Assembly (NCBI RefSeq): GCF_964355755.1
Contig: NC_092676.1
Span: 21,062,288-21,126,287, forward strand
DNA: 64,000 nucleotides
Source of the DNA: Antedon mediterranea
Taxonomy: Eukaryota > Echinodermata > Crinoidea > Comatulida > Antedonidae
Direction of reading: 5' to 3'
Shown here: one piece after another, positions 9,023 through 37,566 of the stretch
Layout: every line of letters starts with the position of its first letter
Position numbering within the stretch: the first letter of the stretch is position 1
Program-made: the position numbers and the translations under genes
Notes under the pieces: model-generated
Databases searched by the model: none
What the model was told of the DNA's origin: nothing
The model's input: the letters and a program-made list of their open reading frames with translations, nothing else

Positions 9023-12000
9023 ATGAAGATCAAGAGTTTAAAGAGGTTAGTTAGGGATGTCAGAGTATATTTCCTATATTATAGTACTAGGCCTAGCCTA
9101 GGCCTAATTAATCTAAAATTATAAGGAATGGATAACAAAATCGTGAGGTTTCAGTGCGGTGATACTGCTGTTTTTTCAGGCCATCCATTCATGCATTATC
9201 GACCGAGAGGCCGAGGCCAAGTCGTGCAGCCGGCCCCACTATTTATTCCAATGTCTACTAGCCTAGGCCTATGAAGTACAATGCAATGGGGAAAATGATC
9301 TCGGCATACATACTAGTCCTAGGCTTATACTATGATAGATACTGACGGACTTAGGGATTAGGCCAAGTTGAGCCGCCGACAAGTTGAGCCGCCACCAGAA
9401 AAACGTTATTTTTTATGGAACGCCAAATGCTAACTTTCGCCGGTGCTCGTTCAATTTATATTATTAGGGATCGATGTACATTCAAAAGTTTATACTGTAT
9501 ATCATGGTTTTTAGTATATATATTATTAAATATATAATTAAAGAAATAATTATGAAAATCTGGCTTGTAGATTCCAAAATATAAAACATCACCGAAAGTG
9601 ATCGTTTTTAGCCAAAAATGACGTAAACATGTTGCCCCTCAGTCGGCAGTTGTATGAACTAGGCTTACTCCATTTTTCGGTAAAATAATTACATAAAATC
9701 ACGTTTTTTAGTAAAATATTTTGTGTATTAACATTGTAAAATTCAATAAAATATGATATTAAAAGATTAGTAAATAAAAAATAATATTTATTTAACCTCA
9801 TTCAAAGAATGTTAATACTCTATTAATTAGTCCTGAGAGAGGACAACGTGACTTTACGTGGTAGGCCTACACGTGGCGAGAAAAATTATGAGTGCACTGA
9901 ATTTTTTCCTCGAAAGATTAAAAACAATTACATTATTAAATATTACTTATGTAATATGAACTTATGTACTAGGACACCATCCTAATCGCTACGCGAAATG
10001 TCGTAAAAGACGGATGCACTGGGCGTTTCATAGAAATCACCGGCGGCTCAACTTGTCGGCGGCCCAACCGGTCATATCCCATACTGACAACTGTATAGCC
10101 TAGGCTAGGCGTCCTCCTAGCTAGGCCCTAAAGCTACCTAGCTAGGCATGGCTATAGTTGTGCCTAGCCTAGTCCTAGACTAGAGGCCTACCTATTTCCT
10201 TGCATTTCATTAAATTGGTCAACGCCATCCCCACCACCTTTAGGCCGAGCCTAGTTCTGCTAGGTTCTAGCAGTAGGCTCTTGTCTAAACCCAATAAATG
10301 AATACTTTATTCATATTCTTTGCAATATGAATAGGCTACTAGGCCTAGCCTAGGCCTAGAAGTACTATGCAGTATGACGAAAATATTAATAAAGTCAATT
10401 AATAAGCATTTAATAAATTTTTTTACAGAGATATACTTAAAAAGGACTCATCCAAGTCTTCTCTGAAGTTGCATACATTTGAATGTCGACGCAGTAAAAG
10501 AATTGAGAGACGTGTTTTAAGCCGATGTTACACAAAACTTGTCACTGAGAGTGTTCTTGGCTATTTTGAGATATTACCTGCTGAAATTCAATATCATATT
10601 ATGAAATTTCTTTCAGGTATATGCTGTTTAAATAGTATAGTTTTTTTTTCTAATACTGAGCCTGAAAGATGAAAAAAGCTGAACAAAAAAAATAATAAAT
10701 GAAAATTGCTAAATACAGTATAATATAATTAAACTTAAACATTGTTATTATTATTATTATTTTAATGTTTGTTTTAGTTGAAGAGCTAAGTATTCTAAGT
10801 TTGGTGAGCAAAGCTGTTAGAGATTTTGTACTGAAGTATATGTTAACTCCAATCAAAACAAATCAGTTCTACCCTCGTCCATGTGATTCGATTGGAAGAC
10901 AAACCAAATTACTGCGCATGTGGATTGTTGTTTCTAATCATTTTAAAAATCTTGGTAAGAAATTGTTATTAATATACCAGGTGATATACTTTCAATCAAA
11001 TACAAAAATCAATACTGTAGGCATTGGTATAACGCACAAGGCAAAGGTCCCTGATTTAGGCCCCTCCAACGCTGGGTAGTTGCATTGAGCTCTGGGGCCC
11101 CTTGGTTTAGCCAGAGAGTCCTCATAGCAGTTACGCCACTATATGTAGGCCTACTACTAACTTCATAACTCCAAAAATTACATTCTGAAAGAGTATTTGA
11201 AGTACAAGCTTAAATTCTTTTTATTTCTTAAACAGGACTTTTGGTTAAGAGAGCAACATGTCTTTTTCCAACAAAAGAAAGACTTAAAATAATGGAAAAG
11301 TTTTTTTCTCAGGTGGGTTCAATTGCAAAATAATTCACCATGTGATTCATTTACATGATATACAGTAATTCATTCAATCTTTTATTTCGGAATCTCTGGT
11401 CCACAGTTTAAATAACATGATCAATTCATTTAAGTAATTTGCAATGATAAATTTGTATTAAAAACACACATATTTGTTGGTGTAAACATTACAAATGTCA
11501 GTACTAGCTGTCAGTCCACCAAACAATGAAATGGGTGCATTAATTGTAGAAAGTAACAATGATAAACCTTCTATCTCTCACACGCATACTTAATGTATAA
11601 TATTTTGTGGTTTGTTGTTTATCAAGTCAATGCAAAAGTAACATTTAATATTTCAAAATTGATTGGTTGATTGTTGTGCCTTTTTATGTCACTAAAAATA
11701 TATTGATTGCATACTGTATTTCTTATTCATTTTTTTCAGCTTGCATATTTTTCCGATTCCACCTCACATGATGCTCTGAGTTGCTATGGCAGTTTCCTCT
11801 TTGTGTTTGTAAAAGGATGGGAAGAGAAGGAATGCCATAGAGCATTTACATATGTCTCAGATATGCACAATTTTTACAAAAAGCTTTGTAAGTTATAGTT
11901 TAATTTTTATTACTAAACTTAAAAACCCCCAAAAAGGTTTGTCTACATTATCAAATATAGTAGTGATATGCCCAAATATGGTAGTGATATGATATCATTA

Positions 12001-15000
12001 TGTCCATATATGGACCTGAGGCCCCTGGTAAAGAAATGTTAAGTGGCCCTCCAACCCTGGAGGCCTTTTTTGGCTTGTTTTAATGCCTTTTTTGCTGTTA
12101 CACCACTGAATGCAGCATATATTGCTACTGGCATCAAGGTATTTTTCAACATCCTCAAAGATTTCTGCAGAATTTGTTTTATGAGGTATATAAAGCAATC
12201 ATTATTATAGCATTATTCTTTTTTTAGTACCAGTTTTATCCAACAAGCCTGGTTTCCTAAAAGATCAAGAACTCTTAGTACGGTGTTTCTACCGATGTGT
12301 GTTCCTGGACAGATGTGAGAACAGTAATGAATTTGGTGTTTGGCTCAGCTTTATACTACGGTCACTTCCAATTGTCTACCAGGCCAGGTTGATATTCATA
12401 TTGTATGGACCACTTTCTAATGCTACAGGTATTATAACATCATTGAATTTTTTTATTGGTTACTGTACAAAAACTCTCCTACTATCAGAATTTTTAAACC
12501 AAACTCCCCGAAACCAGACTTCTCTTAAAGGCCAAAGGGTCCCAAATTAATTTTTACTATTAAAAACACATTCTGAATACCAGACTTTCCAGAAAACCAG
12601 GCAGATTTGGCCAGCCCAAGGATTCCAGTATTGGGAGAGAGCCCAAGGGTTTCTGGTATTGGAAGAGTTGACTATAGGTTTTTATCAAATTTTAGTAGTA
12701 CAGTAATGATATCTTTGCATTTTCATTTAAATGAAACTTCTTTTTTTAAAACATTTCTTCTTTTCTATTTCATCCAAAAAAAGGAGAGAAAACTACTACA
12801 CAAAAATGATCTCTAAATTATTTCCAAAAACAATAATTTTTATCTATATTTTCTCGTTGACAGAAGGCGTTAACTGGAATGCAATGAGTGAAGATTCTGA
12901 CTCGTATAGTAATGCTGGAGATCTGGCGGACCTAGCCTTAGCTATCAAGGCATTGTTTAAGCACAAAAGCTGCTCTGATGATGATATTATCAGTATTCTT
13001 GAAGAATTGACATGTAAGTCACTTATAGTTATTGTTAGAAATGTGTACGTGTTCTGTTTTTATAACTTATGATCTAGATGTGTGGAGCCATTGAAACACT
13101 CGCAATACTGAACAACCCTTTACTTTATTTACTCTCCACCCACGTGTACAAAATGGGTACCTGGTAAGGTCAAGACACAACTTTGTGCGCTGATTACCAG
13201 CTGCGTTGTGGGAGTTTGTTTCTATACATGTTTTATCCATGTGTAATAATAATAATTTATGTATAGAGCTTAAAAGTTTCACGCTTTATAAATACCGGAT
13301 GTTATGTTATTATTTAGTGTATAATCACTTTGCTGACACAATACTGTTTTGGTTTAGAAAAATTTAGTGCTCTATTTACCCGATTCTCAGTACTGCAGTG
13401 TATATAGATTTCTGCAGTATCATAGAAATATTTGATAATACAATATCACATGTGTTTCGCATGTATCATATACCATAACCTTACACAACTTAACCTTACA
13501 TGATACAGGCAACACATGTGATACAAATAAGAGGCTGTATTACTAAATTTTCCTACTATACAATTATTGTAGGATGTGGAGATAGAGCACTGAGAATTGG
13601 GTAATTGAAAAAGTGAATAATTAATAAGTGACATTAAAATGGCATATTCAACAACAACAAAAAACAATTTTTCTAGGGGGACAATATATCTTTAACAAAT
13701 AGTTCTTCCACAGCTTGTCCAAAAGAGTGGTTAATGGAAAACACATCATATCTGTTAATGCTCTGTGGTGAATCGATTTGTTACAAAGTACTGGGCAGCA
13801 AGGCTATCAATGGTAAAATGAAAGAACTTGGTAGAATAATAACTTCATTTGCCGTGGTGAGTACTTTCTTACTTTAGTAAGGTGTTCTTTGACTTTACTT
13901 AGGCCAAATAAAAAAATATACTTGTTAAGCGTCACACCCTCATAAATTTTCAGGGGCGGGGGGACGGTTTTTTTTTTTTTTTTTTTACTTTTTATAGAGG
14001 TATATTTTTGCGCGGTGGACGTTTTGCCCCACTTTTTTAGGACGAAACGTCAAACTTTTAAAATGCGAAACAGAACAAAATTGACTATGTATGAAATATT
14101 ATTGCTTATGACAAAATTGAGTTTTGTATTGTTTATATCCAGACGTAATTAAAACATTAAATTTAATTGCCACCAAGCGAAATTGTAGGCCTTAGGCTAA
14201 CTAATCCGTCCAAGGTGCTACCCCAACCTCACTCATCGGCCATCCGCCGTCTCTCGCTCGACTCATCTATCCAGGAAATTCCCTATCGCGAGAAGCATGA
14301 TTTGGTCTCAATAATACTAAATAGTGGGCTGATTTATAGTTTGAAAACAGCTTACGGTTGAATTTTTATTCAACGTATTCATTCTTCTTTGATGAATCCT
14401 TTGCCAATTGCTGTGTAAATCAGTATTTAAAGTTGTGATGCAAAAAGTGTATGTAATTATTCCAGGCAGGTAAACCAGGCATAAGGAAACCCATCGCCCA
14501 ACAGGACCTCGTGGTGTGCCGATCTCGAGCGCGAGATCATCGTAAACAAAATTGGTAGAGTCCATTATGTATGGGGTGTTTCCTATTTACGAACCTATAA
14601 AAAAACGCGCTTCGACCACTGTGTAGGCAAAATATTTATTTCGTTAAATCCCTAAATTGATAATCGCGTATTCTGTAATCACGTGACTGATGATGTAATC
14701 CTCAGCGACGTACTAAATGCACATGATTTAATGTGTTGGGGAAAAAGCTTGCTGTTTACCACATTACATGATTCACGGTGCTATTCGCGTTTCCTTTACG
14801 TAAATCGGCGGCGTGTAAATGAAACAATTGTTTTCACCAATTTGCCGTTGTCGACATAGAGCGATCGGCGGCTAGCGTTGTCTAAGCTAAAAAGTATGTA
14901 TTTTTTCAAAAATTACACTAGCCTAACAAACATTTGCTAGTTTTGAAATTTTCAAATAGCAATTATGAAGAATCTACTAGCAAAATGCTAGTTTGCTAGC

Positions 15001-16300
15001 GTGAATTTCGAGCCCTACTCTGGAGCTGGGTCGGGCCGCTGAACTTTCCGTTGTATATTGGTAAAAAAAAAATAAAAATAAAAAGAGAGGCGGCTGGATA
15101 ATCAAGAGCGGGCGGTGACGCTTAAAAAGTATGTTTTTTTATTTGGCCTTATCTCAAAACATTAATGAGTAAACAATAAGAATATTTATGGACACATAAT
15201 GTCATTATGCGAGTCTCAAAATAAAAATAAATACTTTGCGATGAGAGAGATTCAAGATTCAGGACATTTTATTTTACACCTCTGCATGAAGAATGACAAA
15301 TTTAACAAGATGACAACATATCCAAATTTAAACTACTGTTTTCCAGGTGTTTTTGCATGAGGAACTGTCAATTCACTGGGTTGTTAAACTTGTCTTGGAG
15401 ATAGCTTTCAATCTAGGAAGTACAAAGGAAGTAGGATCATTCTTCACCTCTATTATGCATACATTCTCGGACTGTCTGATGGCCCTCCATACAGAAGGTG
15501 AGTCACGGCATCCTGCCTGGTATTTCTTAGCTTCCACTAGGTGTCTGTAAATAAATTAGGCTTATCATTGTTTGTTCACTGGTGGTGTTATACTTATCAG
15601 TTTTGTAAGTAGGGACTTTATGAAACAGAACGGTTAAGGGAGGATGACAAAGATTCTGTTTTGGCTAGAGCGTAATATCATAAACAGACAACATAGCCAT
15701 TTTATTAGTTATTCATAAGCACTGTCCCATGGCTTCTCATTCTGTTTTGTATAGTCCCTATTGTTTTGTGAGTATACTTGGCCCTCTTGGTAATAGAATT
15801 GTACTGAAAAGATTTCCTAGTAAATAAAGAAAAAATAAATATAAAGAAAAATGGAAATGAAATAAATTTGTACACATACTTGTAAATATGTCGATATATA
15901 TAAAATGCTATACTTCATAATCATATTACTATATTTGATAAGGCATTTAATTCATTTGTTTATTTATTAATCTTTTTCAACCATTAGCGGTCAAACACTA
16001 CTGTTATGCCACAATTTGATCATTCATAAACGATATGAAAAATTGAATATTAACTAAAAATATTTTAGATTATTAATTTTTATATGATTTAAAGTATTAG
16101 TCAACACGTTTCACAAGTCTTTTTCCGCAAACGCAAAAATTAAATTAATTCATCCAATTTTGGAATAGATATTTTATAAACAAACTGTTTTGTTTGTAGG
16201 TTCCGATGCTGAGATACAGTCAATGCTGAGAGCGCAATCTGAAATGCTTAAGGAGTTTATGCTGCTGTCAATCAAATCTCAAGTTTGTAAAACAAAGTAA
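9023..16300 (+). CDS. FBXO47: F-box only protein 47
   Basis: Ten coding exons: 9023-9045, 10429-10616, 10778-10954, 11236-11312, 11740-11887, 12228-12428, 12864-13013, 13714-13856, 15347-15497 and 16200-16300 (TAA 16298-16300). All have GT-AG borders and agreeing phases; the total is 1359 bases, 452 residues, the same length as human FBXO47. The F-box is at about residues 53-95 (LPAEIQYHIMKFLS joined to VEELSILSLVSKAVRDF). Family stretches follow: LLVKRATCLFPTKERLK, CYGSFLFVFVKGWEEKECHR, YQARLIFILYGPLS and SKAINGKMKELGR. F-box proteins recruit substrates to SCF ubiquitin ligases through SKP1; in mouse FBXO47 acts in meiosis, at telomeres and the synaptonemal complex. The ATG at 9023 has A at -3, and exon 1 encodes only eight residues, making it the least certain exon. 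Confidence 0.93.
9046..10428 (+). other. FBXO47 intron 1
   Basis: Besides the 734-bp transposon, the flanks are unusually dense in TAGGCCTA and TAGGCTAG strings (9080-9110, 9260, 10090-10150, 10335-10360), giving local pockets of overlapping short palindromes. No coding sequence was found. Confidence 0.6.
9347..10080. mobile_element. 734-bp nonautonomous DNA transposon with GC-rich inverted ends
   Basis: The left end contains GCCGCCGACAAGTTGAGCCG at about 9372-9393. The right end, reverse-complemented, starts GGGATATGACCGG and runs into the same GCCGCCGACAAGTTGAGCCG; similarity covers about 40 bp. ATACTGAC at 9339-9346 and again at 10081-10088 looks like an 8-bp target duplication. The left end carries seven extra bases (GGACTTA) before the shared GGGAT. 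No transposase ORF lies inside. It fills half of FBXO47 intron 1; the 8-bp duplication suggests hAT-like mobilisation. Confidence 0.75.
11937..12013 (+). mobile_element. MITE copy (family of 18645-18776), right end lost
   Basis: It begins with a TIR-like GTCTACATTATCAAAT, followed by two tandem-like units of AAATATGGTAGTGATATG and ATCATTATGTCCATATATGG. The same body motifs are at 18685-18730 and 51335-51400. The right inverted terminus is not recognisable. It is in FBXO47 intron 5. Confidence 0.55.
13085..13316 (+). mobile_element. SINE-like remnant in FBXO47 intron 7
   Basis: The segment has CCACCCACGTGTACAAAATG followed by GGTACCTGG, a body with CTGATTACCAGCTGCGTTGTG, a TAATAATAATAATTTATGTA stretch and an end ACGCTTTATAAATAC before TTATTATT. 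This arrangement is typical of degenerate SINEs in marine invertebrates. The boundaries are approximate and no Pol III box is clear, so it may be 5'-truncated. Confidence 0.45.
13857..15346 (+). other. FBXO47 intron 8 with transposon debris
   Basis: The intron holds a poly(T) run near 13966-13986, an ACGTTTTGCC/GGACGAAACGT inverted pair around 14020-14051, and a comparatively GC-rich block (14200-14900) with no convincing ORF. At 14998-15016 the sequence CTAGCGTGAATTTCGAGCC, reverse-complemented, gives GGGCTCGAAATTCACGCTAG, like the common hAT terminus CAGGGCTCGAAATT. I could not find the matching left end. Confidence 0.45.
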
Positions 16301-18644
16301 GACAAACTTATATACTACATCGAGACTGTAAATATTTGTCAAGCTCAGGTAGGAAGAAATTATTGTTTTCTTTTGAAAATTAATGTTATTTATTTACTGT
16401 ATATACTGTATTTATATGTTATTTATTGCAGAAGTCGTTTTGGAATAATGTTATTAATGTTATTTATTTTTAACTGAATATGCAATGTATATTACAAAAA
16501 TAGATTTTTTATTACAGAAGATGTATAAATTTTATTTATATCAAAAGTTGAATTGCTAAATGCATATATTGTGCAATAATATATAATAATCTGCGAATAG
16601 TATAGGATTGAAGGAAAATATTTATTTATGCAGAGTACCTCGCTATGTTTCACAAGAGTGTGAACAAATTATTTTACTCAAAACAATAAAAAAAATATGT
16701 ATGTAGCAACATGCGCAGTATGTGCTGCTCAGCGTAAACTCACTTCAACAACGATTAGTCAATTATTTTTCATTTACTTTATCGATGCCAATTTGGTTTT
16801 ACAGTATTATTAATATTAACTTTTTGAAGACCCTTGAACAAATACATAAAGCATAGAGATATTATATTATTATTATTATATTATCTCTATGCATAAAGTA
16901 ACTAGAAAAACTTTAACTTTTCTGCTAATTTTAAGTATTTAGGATTAGGTAGTATAAGGAGGTGAGCCCTCTATAGTAATAATAGGCCTAATTGTAGTGT
17001 TAAAAAGTGTTCATTTTATTCTAATCGTTCTTTCACTTGTTGTCAGGTTAATTTAAACCAATTATGCACAATATTCTTGTTTTGAATTTTTTATCATAGT
17101 AAATATTACTTAAATTATGAAATACTTCAGTTGAGTATACTTCAAAGAGATTTTTATTTTGCAATTGACAAGTAATGGGAGTTTTCAAAACTACTATAGT
17201 ACTATTGTGCCTTGATTTATTATTATTCTAAACAATAACTGAGCAAGCAAAAACATTTATTGACGATCACAATACATTTAATTTTTTTCTTTTATAATAT
17301 AAAATGAATACGATTAATGTCAGAAAAAATTCAGATGTGTTATTTTCCTTTATAGCTAAAGTTGTCTAGATTTATTACTTAATTTAGTTACATGTTATGC
17401 ATAGTTTTGTAATATTATTTAATGTTTGAAAAAGAGGCCTTAAAAAATTATATCAATAATATAATAGAATTATTATATTATTAGTGTGTTAGTTAGAATT
17501 GACATGTTTTAATTTGTTTGTTAAAAAACTGAGTGAATAAAGTGCAATTTTAGAATCTATTATTATTTTAGGTTTTGTTTTGTGTTTAGATAGATGTGTT
17601 CATATTTAATCCTTAATAGGTTAACGGAGCATTATAATACAGTTCGTAGGCCATCCTGCTCATTTACTTATGGGATCACTTTAACCTTTATTGTAGAGTT
17701 ACTGCTGCATTATAAAACATTAAAAGTCCCTATTCTGAAATATAATAATGAATAGTAATACTTAATCATAGAAGAACAGAAAAATAAAGCCAAAATCATA
17801 TTTATAACTTAGTCAGTTAGTACATACCGGTTTCTAAAATGTAGTTCAGCAAAACGGTACCACCACAGACTAGCTGCTTAACTTTAGGGTTGGGCTTGTA
17901 TTAAAAAAAAAATAATTGATTAGTAAGGCTCCCATTTACTTTAATGCGATTATAATCATATGCTCTTTGTACAATACTAACAGTCCCATAATAATTCTTA
18001 ATCATAATAGGACAGACAACCATAACCTAGTCAGCAAGTAGTACCCATCGATTTCAAGAATGTAGTCCAGTTAACAAAATGGTTGTGATGTAGCCTGAAT
18101 AACTTTCAATATTGAGGTAGCTTGCAATCATTCTTTCATTCAATCTTTTATTTCAGAATTTCTGGTCCATAGTATGAAAGGTGATATTTTACTATAATAT
18201 TAATAGGAATGCCCGATTTCTTATTGGATTACTTTTATACTCATTATATAATTTGTATATTGTACAATATTAAAAATCTCTATTCTCAAATAGTATACAT
18301 AAATAGTTATTTTTAATTATAATAGGACAAAAAATTAAAGCGAAAACCATAACTTAGCAATTTACCGGTTGGTTCAAGGAATGGAATATAGCCAACGGTT
18401 CAACTGAGAATTGTAGGCAGACCACCATATTACCTCCTTAGCTTTCAAGATTAAAAGCTTACAATCATCAGAATAAATGGTTATTTTTCACTATACAGAT
18501 AAGACTGTATATTTAGTGTTGTCAGCAACTTCTGGTCGCAATTCATATTGTTTTATGCAAACCAACACGATGCGTTTCATTGGTATCTTCGTTACCGTTC
18601 ATTAAATTCATATCATCATCAGCATTGATATTGATTTAGTAGAC

Positions 18645-18776
18645 TAAAGCTCTGTCTGCACTATCAAACTAGTTGCCAAAAAAGTGTCCAAATATGATAG
18701 TAATATGACATCATTATGTCCATATATGGGCGCATCACATATTCACATAAAGTTTGATAGTGTAAACAGAGATTTA
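18645..18776. mobile_element. 132-bp MITE with about 25-bp inverted ends and TA duplication
   Basis: The left end AAGCTCTGTCTGCACTATCA (18647-18666) and the right end TGATAGTGTAAACAGAGATT (18755-18774) are reverse complements with three mismatches, and the complementarity continues inward. TA abuts both ends, typical of Tc1/mariner-mobilised MITEs. Related copies lie at 11937-12013 and 51331-51434. Confidence 0.75.
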
Positions 18777-18879
18777 CAATTCAAAATAACAAAAAGAAAA
18801 CTTCATACTAGTTTTAACGTATTTCAGATTGCTTTATTATTTGACACAGTGTTTTATTTCGTCAAATGTTACTAAACTT

Positions 18880-19062
18880 AATCTACGTTTACACTGAGCC
18901 CACGTTGATCGGATAGAAAATAGTGAAAATTGGTTAAGCGTGTCCGAATATAACCGTTCACGCTCATTCCGAATTCCATATAAACCGTACGTCGTGTGAA
19001 CCCGGAGTATCTCAAGCCATCGGACCGATTTCGTGGTCGCTCAGTGTGAACGTGGTTATATC
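18880..19062. mobile_element. Fold-back MITE-like element
   Basis: The left end has ACGTTTACACTGAGCCCACG and the right end, reverse-complemented, has ACGTTCACACTGAGCGACCACG. ATCGG follows in both arms. The interior is GC-richer than its flanks and has no ORF. A TTA/TATA context at the ends would suit a TA-type duplication. Confidence 0.55.
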
Positions 19063-20440
19063 CTACTAGCGTGTACTAGTTTTGTAAACGTTGAAGGAAT
19101 ATACAAATGTGTCTCCCTTCACGAACAACTTGAATAATACAGTTCAGTGTAAAAAGATTCTACCTGCTACAATGCTACACAATTCGTACAGTCGTCTTTT
19201 TCAAATATAAACACATAAATTATTTGACAGTATTTATTCACAAGTTTATTCTATTTTCAAATGTAAAAAAAATGAATTAAATGTAACATTTACTTATATC
19301 TACAAAATCTACAGATAAGGAAATAAACTAAAAAAAACCTCGCATTGGGATGATTTCGTGAGAGTTTAAATTTGTTACCCAACTTCCATTATTGCGTTTT
19401 ACGCAATGTTTATAAATCAGGGAAAAACTACAAATTTAGATTGAATTAGTAATTGAATTATTTATGTTTCTTTTTAAAACAAAAATAAAATGATTAAAAG
19501 AATTAACGTATTTTGATTGACCATACAATAACAAAATTACTACGGGTTTTAGAGACGAATTGTGATTTCCTCCGTGACGTAGTAATTGAGTTCACAGTAC
19601 TATGAAATCATCAAAATTAAAAGTTCCTAAAAATGAGTTACGAAATATTCAATTCTAAAAAATATGTTCCTTCTCACGAAGGATAGCACATTTAGATGGC
19701 AAGAGCGAAACTATTTACAATTATTTACATGTATCTTGTTTGTATTGTACAATTTATTTATTAAACCTAACGGTAATAACTAATAATAATATTAGTCAAA
19801 TAAAATACTATTCCCCGCAATCTAGTTTTGTAACACCCGTTTTTTGGTTATTAATATAAAAAAAGAATTATATAGGCCTAAGTTTAGAGGTCATCGATCT
19901 TTAATAATTTAATCCATTCAAATTCAACTCAATATGAGTGTAAATTTCTTCCAGTCGGTTTTTTTATTTATTAAACTGATGTTACCAGACACAACCTCCC
20001 CCCCCCCCCACCCCTCCACCCTTTCATGTGATATGACGGTAGTACGTATTAAGCCCCTACAAATGCGTCTTGCGCCTCAAAGACATGACCGGCGTAATTT
20101 ATTTGAAATTATATTGCAGCCAGAAATAGTATTTACCCTGTTTATAATAAAGCGAAATGATATGAAAGCATTATAATTTAAGTTACGATATACATTCGCA
20201 TTTCACCCTGTACTAATAAAGTTTAAAGCAGAACAGCCCAACCTAACTATAATGCACTTTTTAGCCGCTGAAAGTTCGTTTCAACGCTTTCAAATGAGTT
20301 GCGATGCACATTTGTGCGATGTTCATTTTATATCACGCCATTGGCAGTGTTGATGAGATGTATAAATAGTATTACTTCAATGGAATGATGCAGTCAATTT
20401 AAACTGGCATAAACGCTCAACTTTAGCAATATCTGACAAG

Positions 20441-20535
20441 TGACGTCTTCATCGCCAAAGTTGGTTGCTACAACGCAGAGAACCTGTGTTTCAACAACAC
20501 ACGACAATTGACGTCTTCAGCGACAAAGTTGGTGG
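20441..20535 (-). repeat. 68-bp-spaced direct repeat just past the PAX6 stop
   Basis: TGACGTCTTCATCGCCAAAG at 20441-20460 recurs as TGACGTCTTCAGCGACAAAG at 20509-20528, each followed by TTGGT or TTGGTGG. Both copies fall in the presumed PAX6 3' UTR, immediately 3' of the stop codon. Confidence 0.7.
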
Positions 20536-20560
20536 TGTGTACGGCCTATATAAAGTGTCA

Positions 20561-37159
<16,599 letters not shown>

Positions 37160-37292
37160 TTCTCTTAATTTTAACTTAAACTTGTTAGCCTGCTTGGATA
37201 GGTTTGCTATCGTTAATTTCACACTTTTTGACGAGACACTAGCAGTCTAGCGCGAAATGCAGCTCTCTGGACCAAAGTCGAATTACATTTGG

Positions 37293-37299
37293 TTTTATA
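37293..37299 (-). promoter_or_regulatory. Candidate TATA box for the short PAX6 first exon
   Basis: TATAAAA on the minus strand. A start about 25-30 bases downstream (near 37268) would give a 5' UTR of about 110 bases with no ATG before the MSMDIVHEQ start codon. Confidence 0.4.
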
Positions 37300-37338
37300 A
37301 TAATACAATATTCAGCGCACACTCGATTAGCGCAGCTC

Positions 37339-37346
37339 ATTTGCAT
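37339..37346 (-). promoter_or_regulatory. Consensus POU octamer upstream of PAX6
   Basis: A perfect ATGCAAAT octamer on the minus strand, 40 bases upstream of the TATA-like box. POU and SOX factors bind such sites in neural genes; use here is inferred from position only. Confidence 0.4.
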
Positions 37347-37538
37347 ACCAAAGGCTCTCTACCTCATATATCTAACAACCAACCGTGAATATCATAATTG
37401 GACCGAAAATTCTTTTCATAATTGTTTTGTTTCTTTAGTTATTTTGTTACGGTTTCGTAGAGATTTAGTTGATTTAATGCAGACTGTGGAAGCAGCTTGC
37501 TAAGTAAGAAGAAAGGGGAGGCTGAAAGAAAAACCCAC

Positions 37539-37566
37539 CGTTGGCGTCGGCCCTATTGTTCTCCAT
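37539..37566 (-). CDS. PAX6: Candidate alternative PAX6 first coding exon (MENNRADANG)
   Basis: An ATG in strong context (ACAATGG) starts nine codons, MENNRADAN, plus one base, followed by a GTGGGT donor. The phase (1) is the same as that of the other first exon, so joining to the paired-box exon gives [19 protein letters not shown], close in length to the vertebrate MQNS-HSGVNQ start. The frame stays open upstream to an earlier ATG at 37663-37665 (MPCSLFRKIG...), so the N-terminus could be longer. An acceptor-like TTTTTCTTTCAG lies only 16 bases downstream of the donor, so the two first exons cannot be consecutive. Confidence 0.5.

Larger units (their letters stand above)
16301..20560. other. 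Intergenic region between FBXO47 and PAX6 (convergent 3' ends)
   Basis: No coding gene was found. It contains an AT-rich hairpin at 16851-16892 (arms GCATAGAGAT/ATCTCTATGC around an ATT run), MITEs at 18645-18776 and 18880-19062, and a 12-base C run at 19998-20009. A stretch near 18140-18177 (TTCAATCTTTTATTTCAGAA) matches one near 11377, indicating another dispersed repeat. The PAX6 3' UTR must occupy part of the right side. Confidence 0.6.
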
